Positions 44,100 to 52,836 of a DNA stretch of 64,000 nt are shown here, in pieces. Position 1 is the stretch's first letter; each line of letters begins with the position of its first letter. The notes beneath the pieces were generated by a model. It was not told the DNA's origin, made no database searches, and was given only the letters and a program-made list of their open reading frames with translations. Source of the DNA: Bacteroides fragilis (GTDB taxonomy: Bacteria > Bacteroidota > Bacteroidia > Bacteroidales > Bacteroidaceae); contig NZ_SZUU01000001.1 of the NCBI RefSeq assembly GCF_019583405.1, forward strand, positions 186,001-250,000. The letters are read 5' to 3'. The position numbers and the translations under genes are program-made.

Positions 44100-46004
44100 A
44101 TGAATAGAAATCTATTAATGCCTGTAGCGGTATCGTTGATTCTGCTGTCCGGCTGTAAATATAACGATGACAACTTCGAAGGATTGGACGAGATGACCCA
44201 ACCGACGAATTTGATGAAGATAGAATATACGCTGACTGATGCTGATTATGCGGCTATCAGTACAAATTCTGTAAATAAAGATTCTGCAGCGAATCATAAA
44301 CCTGACGATTTGTCTAAGGACCTCGCGAATGTGAAGACTAACATGTATCTGACAGAGAAGATTACAGGAGCTACCTACATACCTGCTTTCTTGCTTGATA
44401 AGTATTACACCGCCGATAAGGGCTCGAGTGCAAAGATTACTTATAAGTACAAAGAAGCGATGTCTTCTTTGTTGTCTGAGTATGCTTCGGTGAAATATCT
44501 GAAACCGACGGATGCCGAATACAAGTTGGTTTATGGTGAGGATGCGTTTGCGCCTTATCTGAATGAAAAGACTGAAGGCCAAATGTATAAGATATTGAAC
44601 GAGAAGTTTAAAGATGCTGAAAAAGGAACAGCTGTTTTCGTTGACTATAAGTTGGGCGAGGGACAGTTGGAGAATCCGTTGATGTGGCAGGATTTTGAAG
44701 CACTTCCTACCGGAGACTTAACTGAGCTGAAAGGCTGGTTTCTCAGTTCTGTTGGTGGAACCGAGTGGAAAGTGACTTCTTATGATGATAATCAGTATGT
44801 GCAATACTCGGCCAATAAGATGGAAGGTGAATGTATAGCTTGGATGGTTACCCCTGCTGTTTCTGTTGTTGCCGGTGATTATCTTGGTTTTGATGTAACT
44901 GTGGGTTATTACAATGCCAACTGTCTGTCAGTGCTTATCTCAGAAGATTTTGATGGTAAAGATGTTAAAGCTGCTCACTGGACTGACGTAACTTCGGATT
45001 TCAACATCCCTACCAAGCCGACAAGCGGTTACGGTACATTCGCTTCTGCCGGTAAGATGTCTTTATCAGCTTATGCGGGCAAGAAGGTTTATGTAGCCTT
45101 TAAATATGTAGGTGATGGTGCCAATAAAAAGACTACTACTTATCAGATTGATAACATCATGGTAGGTACTTCTATCCCGGCTAACAGTCTTTCTACTCCT
45201 GCTTACGCAGTGAAAGTGTACGATGGTAAGAGCTGGAAAGATAAGAGTGGTGACGTATATGTTCCGACATACGCTGATTATGGAGATATGGGGCAGAGCA
45301 AACGTTACTTTACTTCAGAAGTTCCGGCTGTTAACTATTTGCCTGCTTATTTGTCTAAGATGGTAGCATATCCTGTTGATGGCGATGCACGTGTAGTGAT
45401 TTACAGATATTACAATGGTACTGCTTTGAAGATTTATAGCGATGAATACACATACTCGGCTGAAACTACAAGGTGGTCACTGAATACACGTATTGTTGAT
45501 AAGACAGAGCAGTTTGTACTGTCTGACGGTAAGTGGAACTTTGACCCGAGCACTGTGGTTACTTTGAAGGCAGAAAAGGGCGATGCAGAAACTGCTGCAT
45601 TCTATCAGACCATTACCGATTGGGTGATTGCCAATAAGGGACAAGAATATGCACCTATATTTAATGGTAAGAGTAATAACGAATATTATTATGGTAGCTC
45701 TGCTTATCAGAACAATTTTGATTTCCGCCCGGCGAAGTGGAGAGAACAAAATGCTGCCGCTTATGGCAACATGTCAGATGCCGATCTTACTAAGTTGATG
45801 TTCGAACGTTTGCCAGAAGCATTCCTTCCGGGATTGAAAGCAATCTATGGTAGTGCGGATGTTGTGGAAGGTGTAGATGTGTTCTATACAATTAACTTCG
45901 CCATCTACGATGGCTCTTCTACCACACAATATACCATTAAATATAAAGTGACAGGTAAAGGACAGTTTGAATATGTTGCAGACTCTTTGAAGAAAGTAGA
46001 ATAA
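44100..46004 (+). CDS. Choice-of-anchor-J domain outer-membrane lipoprotein
   Basis: 634 residues with a lipoprotein signal (LILLSGC, Cys19). A region following Cys (to about 190) contains two stretches with YLTEKITGATYIPAFLLDKYY. A choice-of-anchor-J/galactose-binding-like domain covers about 195-365 (WQDFEALPTGDLTELKGWF; AWMVTPAVSVVAGDYLGFDV; KVYVAFKYVGDG). A C-terminal region follows with repeated SYKYNGTALKIYSDEY-like strands and a conserved QNNFDFRPAKWRE. It is cotranscribed with the receptor and probably the ligand-binding partner on the surface, in the role SusD plays in other pairs. Confidence 0.82.
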   Translation: MNRNLLMPVAVSLILLSGCKYNDDNFEGLDEMTQPTNLMKIEYTLTDADYAAISTNSVNKDSAANHKPDDLSKDLANVKTNMYLTEKITGATYIPAFLLDKYYTADKGSSAKITYKYKEAMSSLLSEYASVKYLKPTDAEYKLVYGEDAFAPYLNEKTEGQMYKILNEKFKDAEKGTAVFVDYKLGEGQLENPLMWQDFEALPTGDLTELKGWFLSSVGGTEWKVTSYDDNQYVQYSANKMEGECIAWMVTPAVSVVAGDYLGFDVTVGYYNANCLSVLISEDFDGKDVKAAHWTDVTSDFNIPTKPTSGYGTFASAGKMSLSAYAGKKVYVAFKYVGDGANKKTTTYQIDNIMVGTSIPANSLSTPAYAVKVYDGKSWKDKSGDVYVPTYADYGDMGQSKRYFTSEVPAVNYLPAYLSKMVAYPVDGDARVVIYRYYNGTALKIYSDEYTYSAETTRWSLNTRIVDKTEQFVLSDGKWNFDPSTVVTLKAEKGDAETAAFYQTITDWVIANKGQEYAPIFNGKSNNEYYYGSSAYQNNFDFRPAKWREQNAAAYGNMSDADLTKLMFERLPEAFLPGLKAIYGSADVVEGVDVFYTINFAIYDGSSTTQYTIKYKVTGKGQFEYVADSLKKVE

Positions 46005-46029
46005 GGAAACTAATTCATTTATAATAAGA

Positions 46030-46064
46030 AAGGCCGCTCTGAGTAATCAGGACGGCCTTCTTTT
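46030..46064 (+). terminator. Terminator after the receptor-lipoprotein pair
   Basis: AAGGCCG / CGGCCTT with an inner CTGA/TCAG pairing, followed by TTTT. Confidence 0.8.
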
Positions 46065-46097
46065 ATATTATAACGAGAGAGTTATGGGGGTGAAACG

Positions 46098-46195
46098 CAC
46101 CACAGAGGACGCAGAGTAACATAGAGTGAGATTAATTCGTTGATTATTAATATTTTAATCTATGGTATCTGTGATAATCTGTGTGATCTGTGGTG
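46098..46195. repeat. REP-like inverted repeat, copy 2
   Basis: The left arm starts CACCACAGAGGACGCAGAG; the right arm in reverse complement starts CACCACAGATCACACAG. Same family as 3467-3546 and 47331-47448. It lies between the lipoprotein terminator and the 3' end of the endonuclease-family gene. Confidence 0.7.
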
Positions 46196-46220
46196 AAAAG
46201 GCGTTTTGATACACTCCCGT

Positions 46221-47306
46221 TTACATCTTCACCTCCATCACTACCGGATTATGATCACTGCACAAATCGAGGTCAGGCGAATAGTAGTCTACCCCTTTAA
46301 ATTCTTTGGAATGGAAAATATAGTCGATTCTCAGCAGGCGTTTAAAGTACCGGAACGTATACATGTACCCATGTCCGCAAGTCTGGAATCCGTCTTGAAG
46401 ATTGTCACCTTTCACGGTACTGTATGTGTAGGACGATGGGAGAGAGTTAAAGTCACCGCAAACCAGTATAGGGTAGGGGGTGGTGCGGATTAATTGTTCC
46501 AAAGTCTTTGCCTGTGCCGCACGTTTCCTGAAGTTCTCGTTGAGTCCCTCCAACAATTGCCTGGCCACTGCTTCCTCTCTGCCTGTCAGTTCGTTTTTAG
46601 CCAGTTCCCTTTCCAGCCTGCGCTTATTTTGGCTGACCTCCGTTGTTTGCAGGTGGTTATTGAAAACACGAACCGTTTGTCCGTCTACGTCCAGGTCGCA
46701 CCACATACTGCAATTCCTTGAGTCCGGATAAGTGATCAGTTTGCTGTCCTTCACCGGATATTTGCTGAATAAAGCTATCTGCAGGATGGAGATGCTGTCC
46801 GGAGCTTGCGGGATAATGACGTATTGCCAATTTGCAAATGTGTTTCGTATGCTGTCTGCGGTGAAATATCGGTTAGCGGCAAACTCTTGAAGACAGACGA
46901 TGTCCACTTGATGCTCTTCCATGTATTTCGCGATTTCTTTGCACGAGTACCCCGATTGCTCGTTACCGAAACTGTCTACGTTATACGTCGCTATTTTCAA
47001 AGTTCTTCCATTTCCTTTTTCCGCCGGAAAGGGTGGTTGGAATATCCGTCCCAGATATTGCCAGTTGGCAGCTATGGCTATCAGCGGAATGACTATCCAG
47101 AACCGGCGGCGTATGCCCCAATAGATGGCCGCAGCGAGGTTGATCAGCAAGAGCCCCGACAGCAAGAGCCCGATAAAAGGTATTAAAGTCGAACTTTCCG
47201 GGGGAACATGCCCGGCAAATGCTCCGATGATGGTGACACCAGCCAAAGCAAAAGTCAGTGCGACAGAGGTATAATAAAATAATTTGGATACGGCTTTCTT
47301 TCCCAT
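46221..47306 (-). CDS. Membrane-anchored endonuclease/exonuclease/phosphatase-family hydrolase
   Basis: 361 residues. Three N-terminal hydrophobic segments (about 10-30, 38-60, 66-85) are followed by the EEP domain from about residue 105. Visible motifs are ATYNVDSFG, IVCLQEFA (catalytic Glu), VFNNHLQTTE, VCGDFNSLP (Asp/Asn) and CSDHNPVVME (Asp-His). The family includes nucleases and lipid/inositol phosphatases; the membrane anchor favours a periplasmic phosphodiesterase. The gene is flanked on both sides by copies of the CACCACAGA inverted repeat. Confidence 0.88.
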   Translation of the reverse strand: MGKKAVSKLFYYTSVALTFALAGVTIIGAFAGHVPPESSTLIPFIGLLLSGLLLINLAAAIYWGIRRRFWIVIPLIAIAANWQYLGRIFQPPFPAEKGNGRTLKIATYNVDSFGNEQSGYSCKEIAKYMEEHQVDIVCLQEFAANRYFTADSIRNTFANWQYVIIPQAPDSISILQIALFSKYPVKDSKLITYPDSRNCSMWCDLDVDGQTVRVFNNHLQTTEVSQNKRRLERELAKNELTGREEAVARQLLEGLNENFRKRAAQAKTLEQLIRTTPYPILVCGDFNSLPSSYTYSTVKGDNLQDGFQTCGHGYMYTFRYFKRLLRIDYIFHSKEFKGVDYYSPDLDLCSDHNPVVMEVKM

Positions 47307-47330
47307 TGTTTTAAATTCTGCATTTTAGTC

Positions 47331-47448
47331 CACCATAAGTTCACCACAGAGGACACAGAGGACACGGAGTTTTTATTTTCCAGGTTTATAGAAAGATCTT
47401 AAATTCTTCCTCTGTGAACTCCGTGTCCTCTGTGGTGAACTTGTGGTG
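47331..47448. repeat. REP-like inverted repeat, copy 3 (best preserved)
   Basis: The left arm begins CACCATAAGTTCACCACAGA and continues GGAC; the right arm in reverse complement matches at 23 of 24 positions, and a further ACACGGAG also pairs. The left arm contains a tandem extra ACAGAGGAC unit. It lies between the 3' end of the sensor-kinase gene and the start of the endonuclease gene. Confidence 0.8.
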
Positions 47449-47455
47449 AGGTTCT

Positions 47456-50143
47456 TTATCTCAACCATTTCTTTATCATCTCCTTCAGCTTTTCCTGAGC
47501 AATCGGTTTCGAGATGAAATCGTTGCATCCTGCCTCTTCGGCAGCTTTCCGGTCATATTCATAAGCATAAGCACTCTGTGCGATGATAGGTACATCTGCG
47601 GACAATTGCCGGATGATCCTGGTAGCCTCCAGCCCATCCAGATTGGGCATTTTTATATCCATTAATATCAGGTCCGGTTCCGCTTCATCGTACATGGTTA
47701 CAGCTTCCATGCCATCTCTGGCACGTACCAGGTGGTATTTCCTGCCCAGAATCGCATTTAGCAAGTCATAATTGCTGTCGGTATCTTCTGCTATCAGGAT
47801 GGTAGCCTTATCGGTTTCCGCCTCCGTTACTTCCATGGATTTACGTTCCTCCTTGCTTCCCGCCGGCTCTTTTGTCCGGTCGTCGGCTTCCGGATATTGC
47901 CGGTTGTCGGTTTCTCCGTCCCGATGTTCTTCCTTATCGGCCTTCACATCTTGCATTGCGCTTTCCAGAGGTAGCCAGAAGGTAAATGTAGTACCTGTCC
48001 CCACTTCCGAAGAAACGGATATTTCTCCTCCCAGACGTTCGATGATAGTCTTGCATATCGACAGTCCCAACCCCGTGCCCTGAGCGAAGTTATTGAGCTT
48101 GGCAAAGCGCTGAAACACCCGTCCCAACTTCTCCGGTTCGATGCCCAGTCCGGTGTCTTTTACGTAAAATACCACTTTTTCGGCTTCTTGCCTGTAGCCG
48201 TAGCTCACGCTGCCTTGTGTCGTGAACTTAAATGCATTTCCTATCAGGTTAGAGAATACCTGGAAAATCCGGTTCTTGTCCGAGTGAATGCTCAAAGCTT
48301 CGTCCGGCGAGTCGAATTTCAGTTCCACTCCTTGCGGGCAGCGGAACACATGTGCATCATGAATCTCTTTGCAAAGCGTGTGCAGCTTTACCGGTCCGTA
48401 AGTGAACTCCACGATGCCCGATTCTATTTTCGACAGATCCAGTATTTCATTGATCAGTTGCAGCAACCGTTCGTTGTTGGCATCCACTATTTCATAATAT
48501 TCTTTTCGCTCTTCCGGGTTTTCGCTCTCCGAGATGATGCGTGAGAATCCTACGATGGCGTTGAGCGGTGTCCGTATTTCGTGGCTCATATTGGCAAGAA
48601 AGGCCGACTTCAGTTTATCCGACGTCTCTGCTTTCTCTTTCGATTCCATCAGTTCGCGACGCATCAGTTCCAGCTGAGTAATGTCCCACTCGATGCTGAC
48701 AATGATGGGCGAGAAGTCTTCACTTTCTACTATGATTTTTTGTTTGTCCAGAATCAGCAGATTGCCATTTTTGTCTTTACCTTCCATGATCCAGTGCATC
48801 CCTTTTCCGGTATTGGCAATTTCCATGTCCTCTTTCCGTTTCTGCTGTGCCATTTCCAGCGGATAATAATCGAAATCGTTCATACCGATGGCGTTTTCCG
48901 CGCTGATATCCCGGTTATACGATTCCCGGTTTCGGTAGATATACCGGAAATCATTCTCTATATCCTTCACAACGATCCCCGCCGGGAGGTTTTCCATCGT
49001 GGTATCCATGATGCGGTTGAGCCGTTTTATCTGCGATTCGTACCGTATACGTTCCGATATGTCGTGTGTAAACGACCAAAAGGTTTCCTCTCCGTCATCC
49101 GTTGTCACGCTGTACATCGTACCCTCAAACGCCAATGTGCTTTTATCATGCTTCAGCGGGTGGTAGGCCAGGAAGTTGAAATTCTGTCCTTCCCGTATGC
49201 TGTGGTAACGTTCTTCCCAATCCTTCGGACCGTCCATGTCGCCTACAATGTCGAAAATCCGTATTTGCGATAGGTCCGCCTGTTCCGCGATCCGGTGGTT
49301 GAGCCTGAACTGTCTGTTGGCAAATATCAGCGTGCCGTCTTTCCGTGCCGCATAAATACTTTCTTTGGCATTGTTGATGGCATGCGTCAGCGTGTTGATG
49401 TCATTCCTCTTCCGCTGGATGTCCGTAATGTTCTGTATATATCCTTCCAGAATGATGTTACCGTCTTCTTCTTCACCCCTCAGGTAGCATTGCTGGCGCA
49501 TATAGTATACCTGTCCTTCCAGCAGAATGCGGTATTCGATGTACTCCTTTACCAGTTTACGGCGGTTTGCCTCCATCCATGTGTTCACGGCAGGCAGATC
49601 TTCGCTCAGAATGGTCTCGTAATAATCCTGAAAGTTGATGCTCCGCTCTTCTTCCGTACATACTATTCCGTTGTATCCCCGATAATAGAATGTCTTTTCG
49701 CGCGATGAATATTTCCATTGCCCTATCTGTGCCGCTTTTTGTATCTCTTTCAGTTCGTAATTCGTACGTTCCAGTTGCAGCTTTACGTTGCTCCGTGCCG
49801 TGATGTCTCGATATTGGCACAACACCTTGTCGCCGTCATACGGCTGCATGATGCATTTGAAGTAGTACGTTTCGCCTCCTTCCAGCGGCAGCCTGTAGTT
49901 GCGGTCCACCGTTATCCCCTGTTGGGTCACCCGGCGGAAGTCCGGCAGCAGTTTCTGGAAGGTATGGTCGGGAAGCAGATTGAACAGATTTTTTCCCAAG
50001 AGCCTGTCTTCTTGCAGAAACCACAAATCGCTGTGCGGGTCGATGTCCAGACACGTGCCGTTTTTGTCCACCAAGATCAGTGTGTCAGCTGTCAGTTGCA
50101 ATATCTTATGGGCATTGTTTACGTCATGCAGTATTCTATCCAT
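47456..50143 (-). CDS. Multi-PAS hybrid histidine kinase/response regulator
   Basis: 895 residues with no clear membrane segment. The N-terminal 500 residues hold about four PAS/PAC modules (the first starts TADTLILVDKNGTCLDIDP; another is FANRQFRLNH). A HisKA domain follows with the phospho-His in AFLANMSHEIRTPLNAIVGF (about 525), then HATPase (NLIGNAFKFT, VKDTGLGIEPEK, GTGLGLSI). A charged linker leads to a C-terminal REC domain with the phospho-Asp in DLILMDIKMPNLDG. It is the last gene of the glycan locus, 12 nt after the GT2 gene, so it is likely a cytoplasmic sensor that controls or responds to envelope glycan synthesis. The output regulator is not in the window. Confidence 0.92.
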   Translation of the reverse strand: MDRILHDVNNAHKILQLTADTLILVDKNGTCLDIDPHSDLWFLQEDRLLGKNLFNLLPDHTFQKLLPDFRRVTQQGITVDRNYRLPLEGGETYYFKCIMQPYDGDKVLCQYRDITARSNVKLQLERTNYELKEIQKAAQIGQWKYSSREKTFYYRGYNGIVCTEEERSINFQDYYETILSEDLPAVNTWMEANRRKLVKEYIEYRILLEGQVYYMRQQCYLRGEEEDGNIILEGYIQNITDIQRKRNDINTLTHAINNAKESIYAARKDGTLIFANRQFRLNHRIAEQADLSQIRIFDIVGDMDGPKDWEERYHSIREGQNFNFLAYHPLKHDKSTLAFEGTMYSVTTDDGEETFWSFTHDISERIRYESQIKRLNRIMDTTMENLPAGIVVKDIENDFRYIYRNRESYNRDISAENAIGMNDFDYYPLEMAQQKRKEDMEIANTGKGMHWIMEGKDKNGNLLILDKQKIIVESEDFSPIIVSIEWDITQLELMRRELMESKEKAETSDKLKSAFLANMSHEIRTPLNAIVGFSRIISESENPEERKEYYEIVDANNERLLQLINEILDLSKIESGIVEFTYGPVKLHTLCKEIHDAHVFRCPQGVELKFDSPDEALSIHSDKNRIFQVFSNLIGNAFKFTTQGSVSYGYRQEAEKVVFYVKDTGLGIEPEKLGRVFQRFAKLNNFAQGTGLGLSICKTIIERLGGEISVSSEVGTGTTFTFWLPLESAMQDVKADKEEHRDGETDNRQYPEADDRTKEPAGSKEERKSMEVTEAETDKATILIAEDTDSNYDLLNAILGRKYHLVRARDGMEAVTMYDEAEPDLILMDIKMPNLDGLEATRIIRQLSADVPIIAQSAYAYEYDRKAAEEAGCNDFISKPIAQEKLKEMIKKWLR

Positions 50144-50155
50144 GCTTCGTTCGGT

Positions 50156-51361
50156 TTATTGGTTTAAGGATTCTGTTTTCGTTCTTTGGGCTTTTTCCCA
50201 TGCTCCTGTTCCTTTCATTTTACGAAGGTAGTTAACACCTTTCATCACGTTAATGTTCATAAACAGGAAATAATATGGGATGAATAACAGCTTGTTTTTT
50301 ATTTGCCGGGCAGACAGGTAATAGCCTCCCATCGCTAAGATGTAGAACAATACCTGAAGTGCCAGAATGGTGCCGTACCAGATAGGAGAGCCCCCCATCA
50401 GCAGTATGGCAACGTTGAGCGGGAGCAAGGCGAACAGCAGCACCGGGGCCACCGACCACCGCAGCACCCTGTGTGATATATACTGGAAACTCAGCACTCC
50501 GTAACGGAAGGGATTGAGCAGTTCCCTCAGCCGCCAGATAGATTGCAGTCCGCCGGCGGCAATGCGCACCTTTCTTTTCTGCTCTTCGCCCATGTCTGCC
50601 GATCCGCTTTCGATGGCATATGCCCGGGTGCAATAGGCTATCTTGTATCCCTGCATGGCGATGCGCAGCGACAGGATGAAGTCATCCAGCAGTGTGTCCG
50701 GTTCCATCACTGTGAACAGCTCCCGGCGTATGGCAAACAGCTCGCCTGCGGCTCCTACAGCCGAATAGAGACGTGCGTCCAGTGCTTTCAGTGTCGATTC
50801 ATATTTCCAGTATATGCCCTCACCACCGGCTGCGGCTCCATCCTTTTCTTGCACGGCAATGCGTTTTTCTCCGGCCACGCATCCCACCCCCGGGTCCTCA
50901 AAAGCCAACACGATTTCGCGTATCGCTTCCCGGTTCAGCATTGTGTTGGCATCGGTGAATACCACAAGTGGCGTGTCCACCAATGTCATCCCCCGTGTCA
51001 TGGCAGCGGTTTTTCCTTGCCGCAGGGGTTGGAAGTGGACGGTGGCTTGCGGCCATGCCTTCAGTCGTTCGTTGGTAGAGTCGTTGCTTCCGTCGGTGGT
51101 CCACACAATGTGCAATTTGTCCTCGGGATAGTCCAGTTTCAGGCAGTTGCGCATTTTTTCGTCCACAACGTCTTCTTCGTTAAAGGCAGTGATAAAGAGT
51201 GTCACGTCCGGCAGCAGCTTGTCGGGCGGGAGTTGCCGCTTGACGGGTTTCACAGTGAGTTCTTTGAGCTTGACCAGTGTGTAAAGCAGTATTCCGTATC
51301 CCAAGTGGGTATAGAATACGAGGAGGAGGGCAAGCCAGAAAAGGATTTGTACGGTGATCAT
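50156..51361 (-). CDS. Membrane glycosyltransferase family 2 (processive type)
   Basis: 401 residues. An N-terminal membrane span (about 3-25) is followed by a cytosolic GT2 domain (about 50-280): FITAFNEEDVVDEKMRN, TDGSNDSTNERL, VVFTDANTML (DxN for DxD) and TLLDDFILSLRIAMQGY. The QxxRW-like AAGGLQSIWRL and three further C-terminal spans (about 295-375) follow. This resembles synthases that polymerise and extrude a glycan. It is 8 nt from the preceding lipoprotein gene and belongs to the leftward glycan operon. Confidence 0.9.
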   Translation of the reverse strand: MITVQILFWLALLLVFYTHLGYGILLYTLVKLKELTVKPVKRQLPPDKLLPDVTLFITAFNEEDVVDEKMRNCLKLDYPEDKLHIVWTTDGSNDSTNERLKAWPQATVHFQPLRQGKTAAMTRGMTLVDTPLVVFTDANTMLNREAIREIVLAFEDPGVGCVAGEKRIAVQEKDGAAAGGEGIYWKYESTLKALDARLYSAVGAAGELFAIRRELFTVMEPDTLLDDFILSLRIAMQGYKIAYCTRAYAIESGSADMGEEQKRKVRIAAGGLQSIWRLRELLNPFRYGVLSFQYISHRVLRWSVAPVLLFALLPLNVAILLMGGSPIWYGTILALQVLFYILAMGGYYLSARQIKNKLLFIPYYFLFMNINVMKGVNYLRKMKGTGAWEKAQRTKTESLNQ

Positions 51362-51369
51362 AGTATTTT

Positions 51370-52824
51370 TTATTTAATCCGGTTCAGTAATTCTGTTTTT
51401 TTGCTCGATTCTTTTAGCATATTCACAAAGTAGAGTGCGTCCGCTTTGTTCGATTGGTTTGTTTTGTCTTTTTCATATTGCTCTACAAAGTGCGTGGCAT
51501 GTTCCACCAAAAATTTTCGGCAGTCGATATTTACCATAACCCCGTCATGATAGTTTCCGTAAGACAGTCCGGTGACGACACTATTACTTCCTATCGACTG
51601 GATGTCTTCTTTCTTCAGTCCTTTCAGGTTGACGGTGACCGAAGGGTAATAAAAATATTCCTGACCCGGCAGGCTAACGGTCAATTTAAGTGTTTGCCCG
51701 TCTACGCTCTTTCCAATTTTTCCGTGTGTGCGGTAATAATTGTATTCGTAATACTCTTCCTGACTGGGCATCCATACACAATCTTCGCCATCTTTGCCAT
51801 AAGTGTCGTTCAGCCAAAGGAGGAAGTTGGTCCATCCGTTGTCTGTGTTGTGTACACCTATATGGACTGCTTCTCTCATTTCCACTGGTACTTTCATCTG
51901 GGTTTCTATCGCATTTTTCACTTCGGCGGGTGAATTATAAAATACTCTGTGCAGCACTTTTTTCGATAGGTCCCCGTTCACGCTGAAGGGGTTGAGCCTG
52001 ATTGTTCCGGTCTGTGCGGTAAGGGTTCGAATAGGTTCGTAGGCTTGTGCGGCTTCCAGATATGTTTTATTTCCATTGGGTTCTGCAAGCATCTTGCACC
52101 CTCTTCCTGCTAAATGTTTCAATATGCTGTCTTGAGCTATGATGAAATGTTCCCGGATGTTTTCTGCTGCATTTACATCGGCAGCTTTTACATCATGAAA
52201 AGCGATGCCTGTTCCATAGTTTAACATATCAATGATGTCATACCAAGAAAGTTCGGATTTCATATAAAAACGCGAATAATTGCCATTTGGTGTAAACATA
52301 ATTCGTGATTGTACGTTCATGGATTCCTCTTCAGGCCAGAGTGTTGAAGTGATGGCAAATCTGATTTCATTTCCACTCCCATCTGTACTACCTAATGTCT
52401 TTAAGGGGGTAATCGTATTAGGTGGTAGATCTCCATTTAGTAATTGTAAAGCATCATAAAATAACTGATGAGTATCTGATGAAGAAGTCTTAAATGGAGT
52501 AGAGTTTGATATTGGTTTTCCATTAATTGCAGCCCAAGTTCGACAATATGTTGAGTGTTTACAATCATCTTGTGTCAACATGAATAAAAGTGTCTTATTG
52601 TATTTAAGAGCTGGAATTTCAATATCTTGTTTGAGAGTATTATTAAGTAGAGTGCTGTTTGCCAGTTCTATTGATATTTCTGCCGAATAATTATCTTTTT
52701 CATTTTGGAATGGATATACATATGATACCTTTGATGGGGTGATATAAAGATCCTTGTCATGAATACATGATATAGATATGAATGTACTCAGAAGCATGAG
52801 GCTTATTGATGTAGGCTTTTTCAT
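51370..52824 (-). CDS. Uncharacterised lipoprotein with a NodB-like motif
   Basis: 484 residues with lipobox SISC (Cys20). A segment LLFMLTQDDCKHSTYCRTWA (about 84-103) resembles the first motif of NodB-type polysaccharide deacetylases (TFDDG), but the residues after it differ and the later metal-binding His motifs are not obvious; one candidate is VHIGVHNTDNGWTNF. I do not recognise a named family. Its place between an LtaS-like transferase and a processive GT2 suggests a role in modifying or anchoring the glycan. Confidence 0.65.
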   Translation of the reverse strand: MKKPTSISLMLLSTFISISCIHDKDLYITPSKVSYVYPFQNEKDNYSAEISIELANSTLLNNTLKQDIEIPALKYNKTLLFMLTQDDCKHSTYCRTWAAINGKPISNSTPFKTSSSDTHQLFYDALQLLNGDLPPNTITPLKTLGSTDGSGNEIRFAITSTLWPEEESMNVQSRIMFTPNGNYSRFYMKSELSWYDIIDMLNYGTGIAFHDVKAADVNAAENIREHFIIAQDSILKHLAGRGCKMLAEPNGNKTYLEAAQAYEPIRTLTAQTGTIRLNPFSVNGDLSKKVLHRVFYNSPAEVKNAIETQMKVPVEMREAVHIGVHNTDNGWTNFLLWLNDTYGKDGEDCVWMPSQEEYYEYNYYRTHGKIGKSVDGQTLKLTVSLPGQEYFYYPSVTVNLKGLKKEDIQSIGSNSVVTGLSYGNYHDGVMVNIDCRKFLVEHATHFVEQYEKDKTNQSNKADALYFVNMLKESSKKTELLNRIK

Positions 52825-52836
52825 ATTATGTCTATT

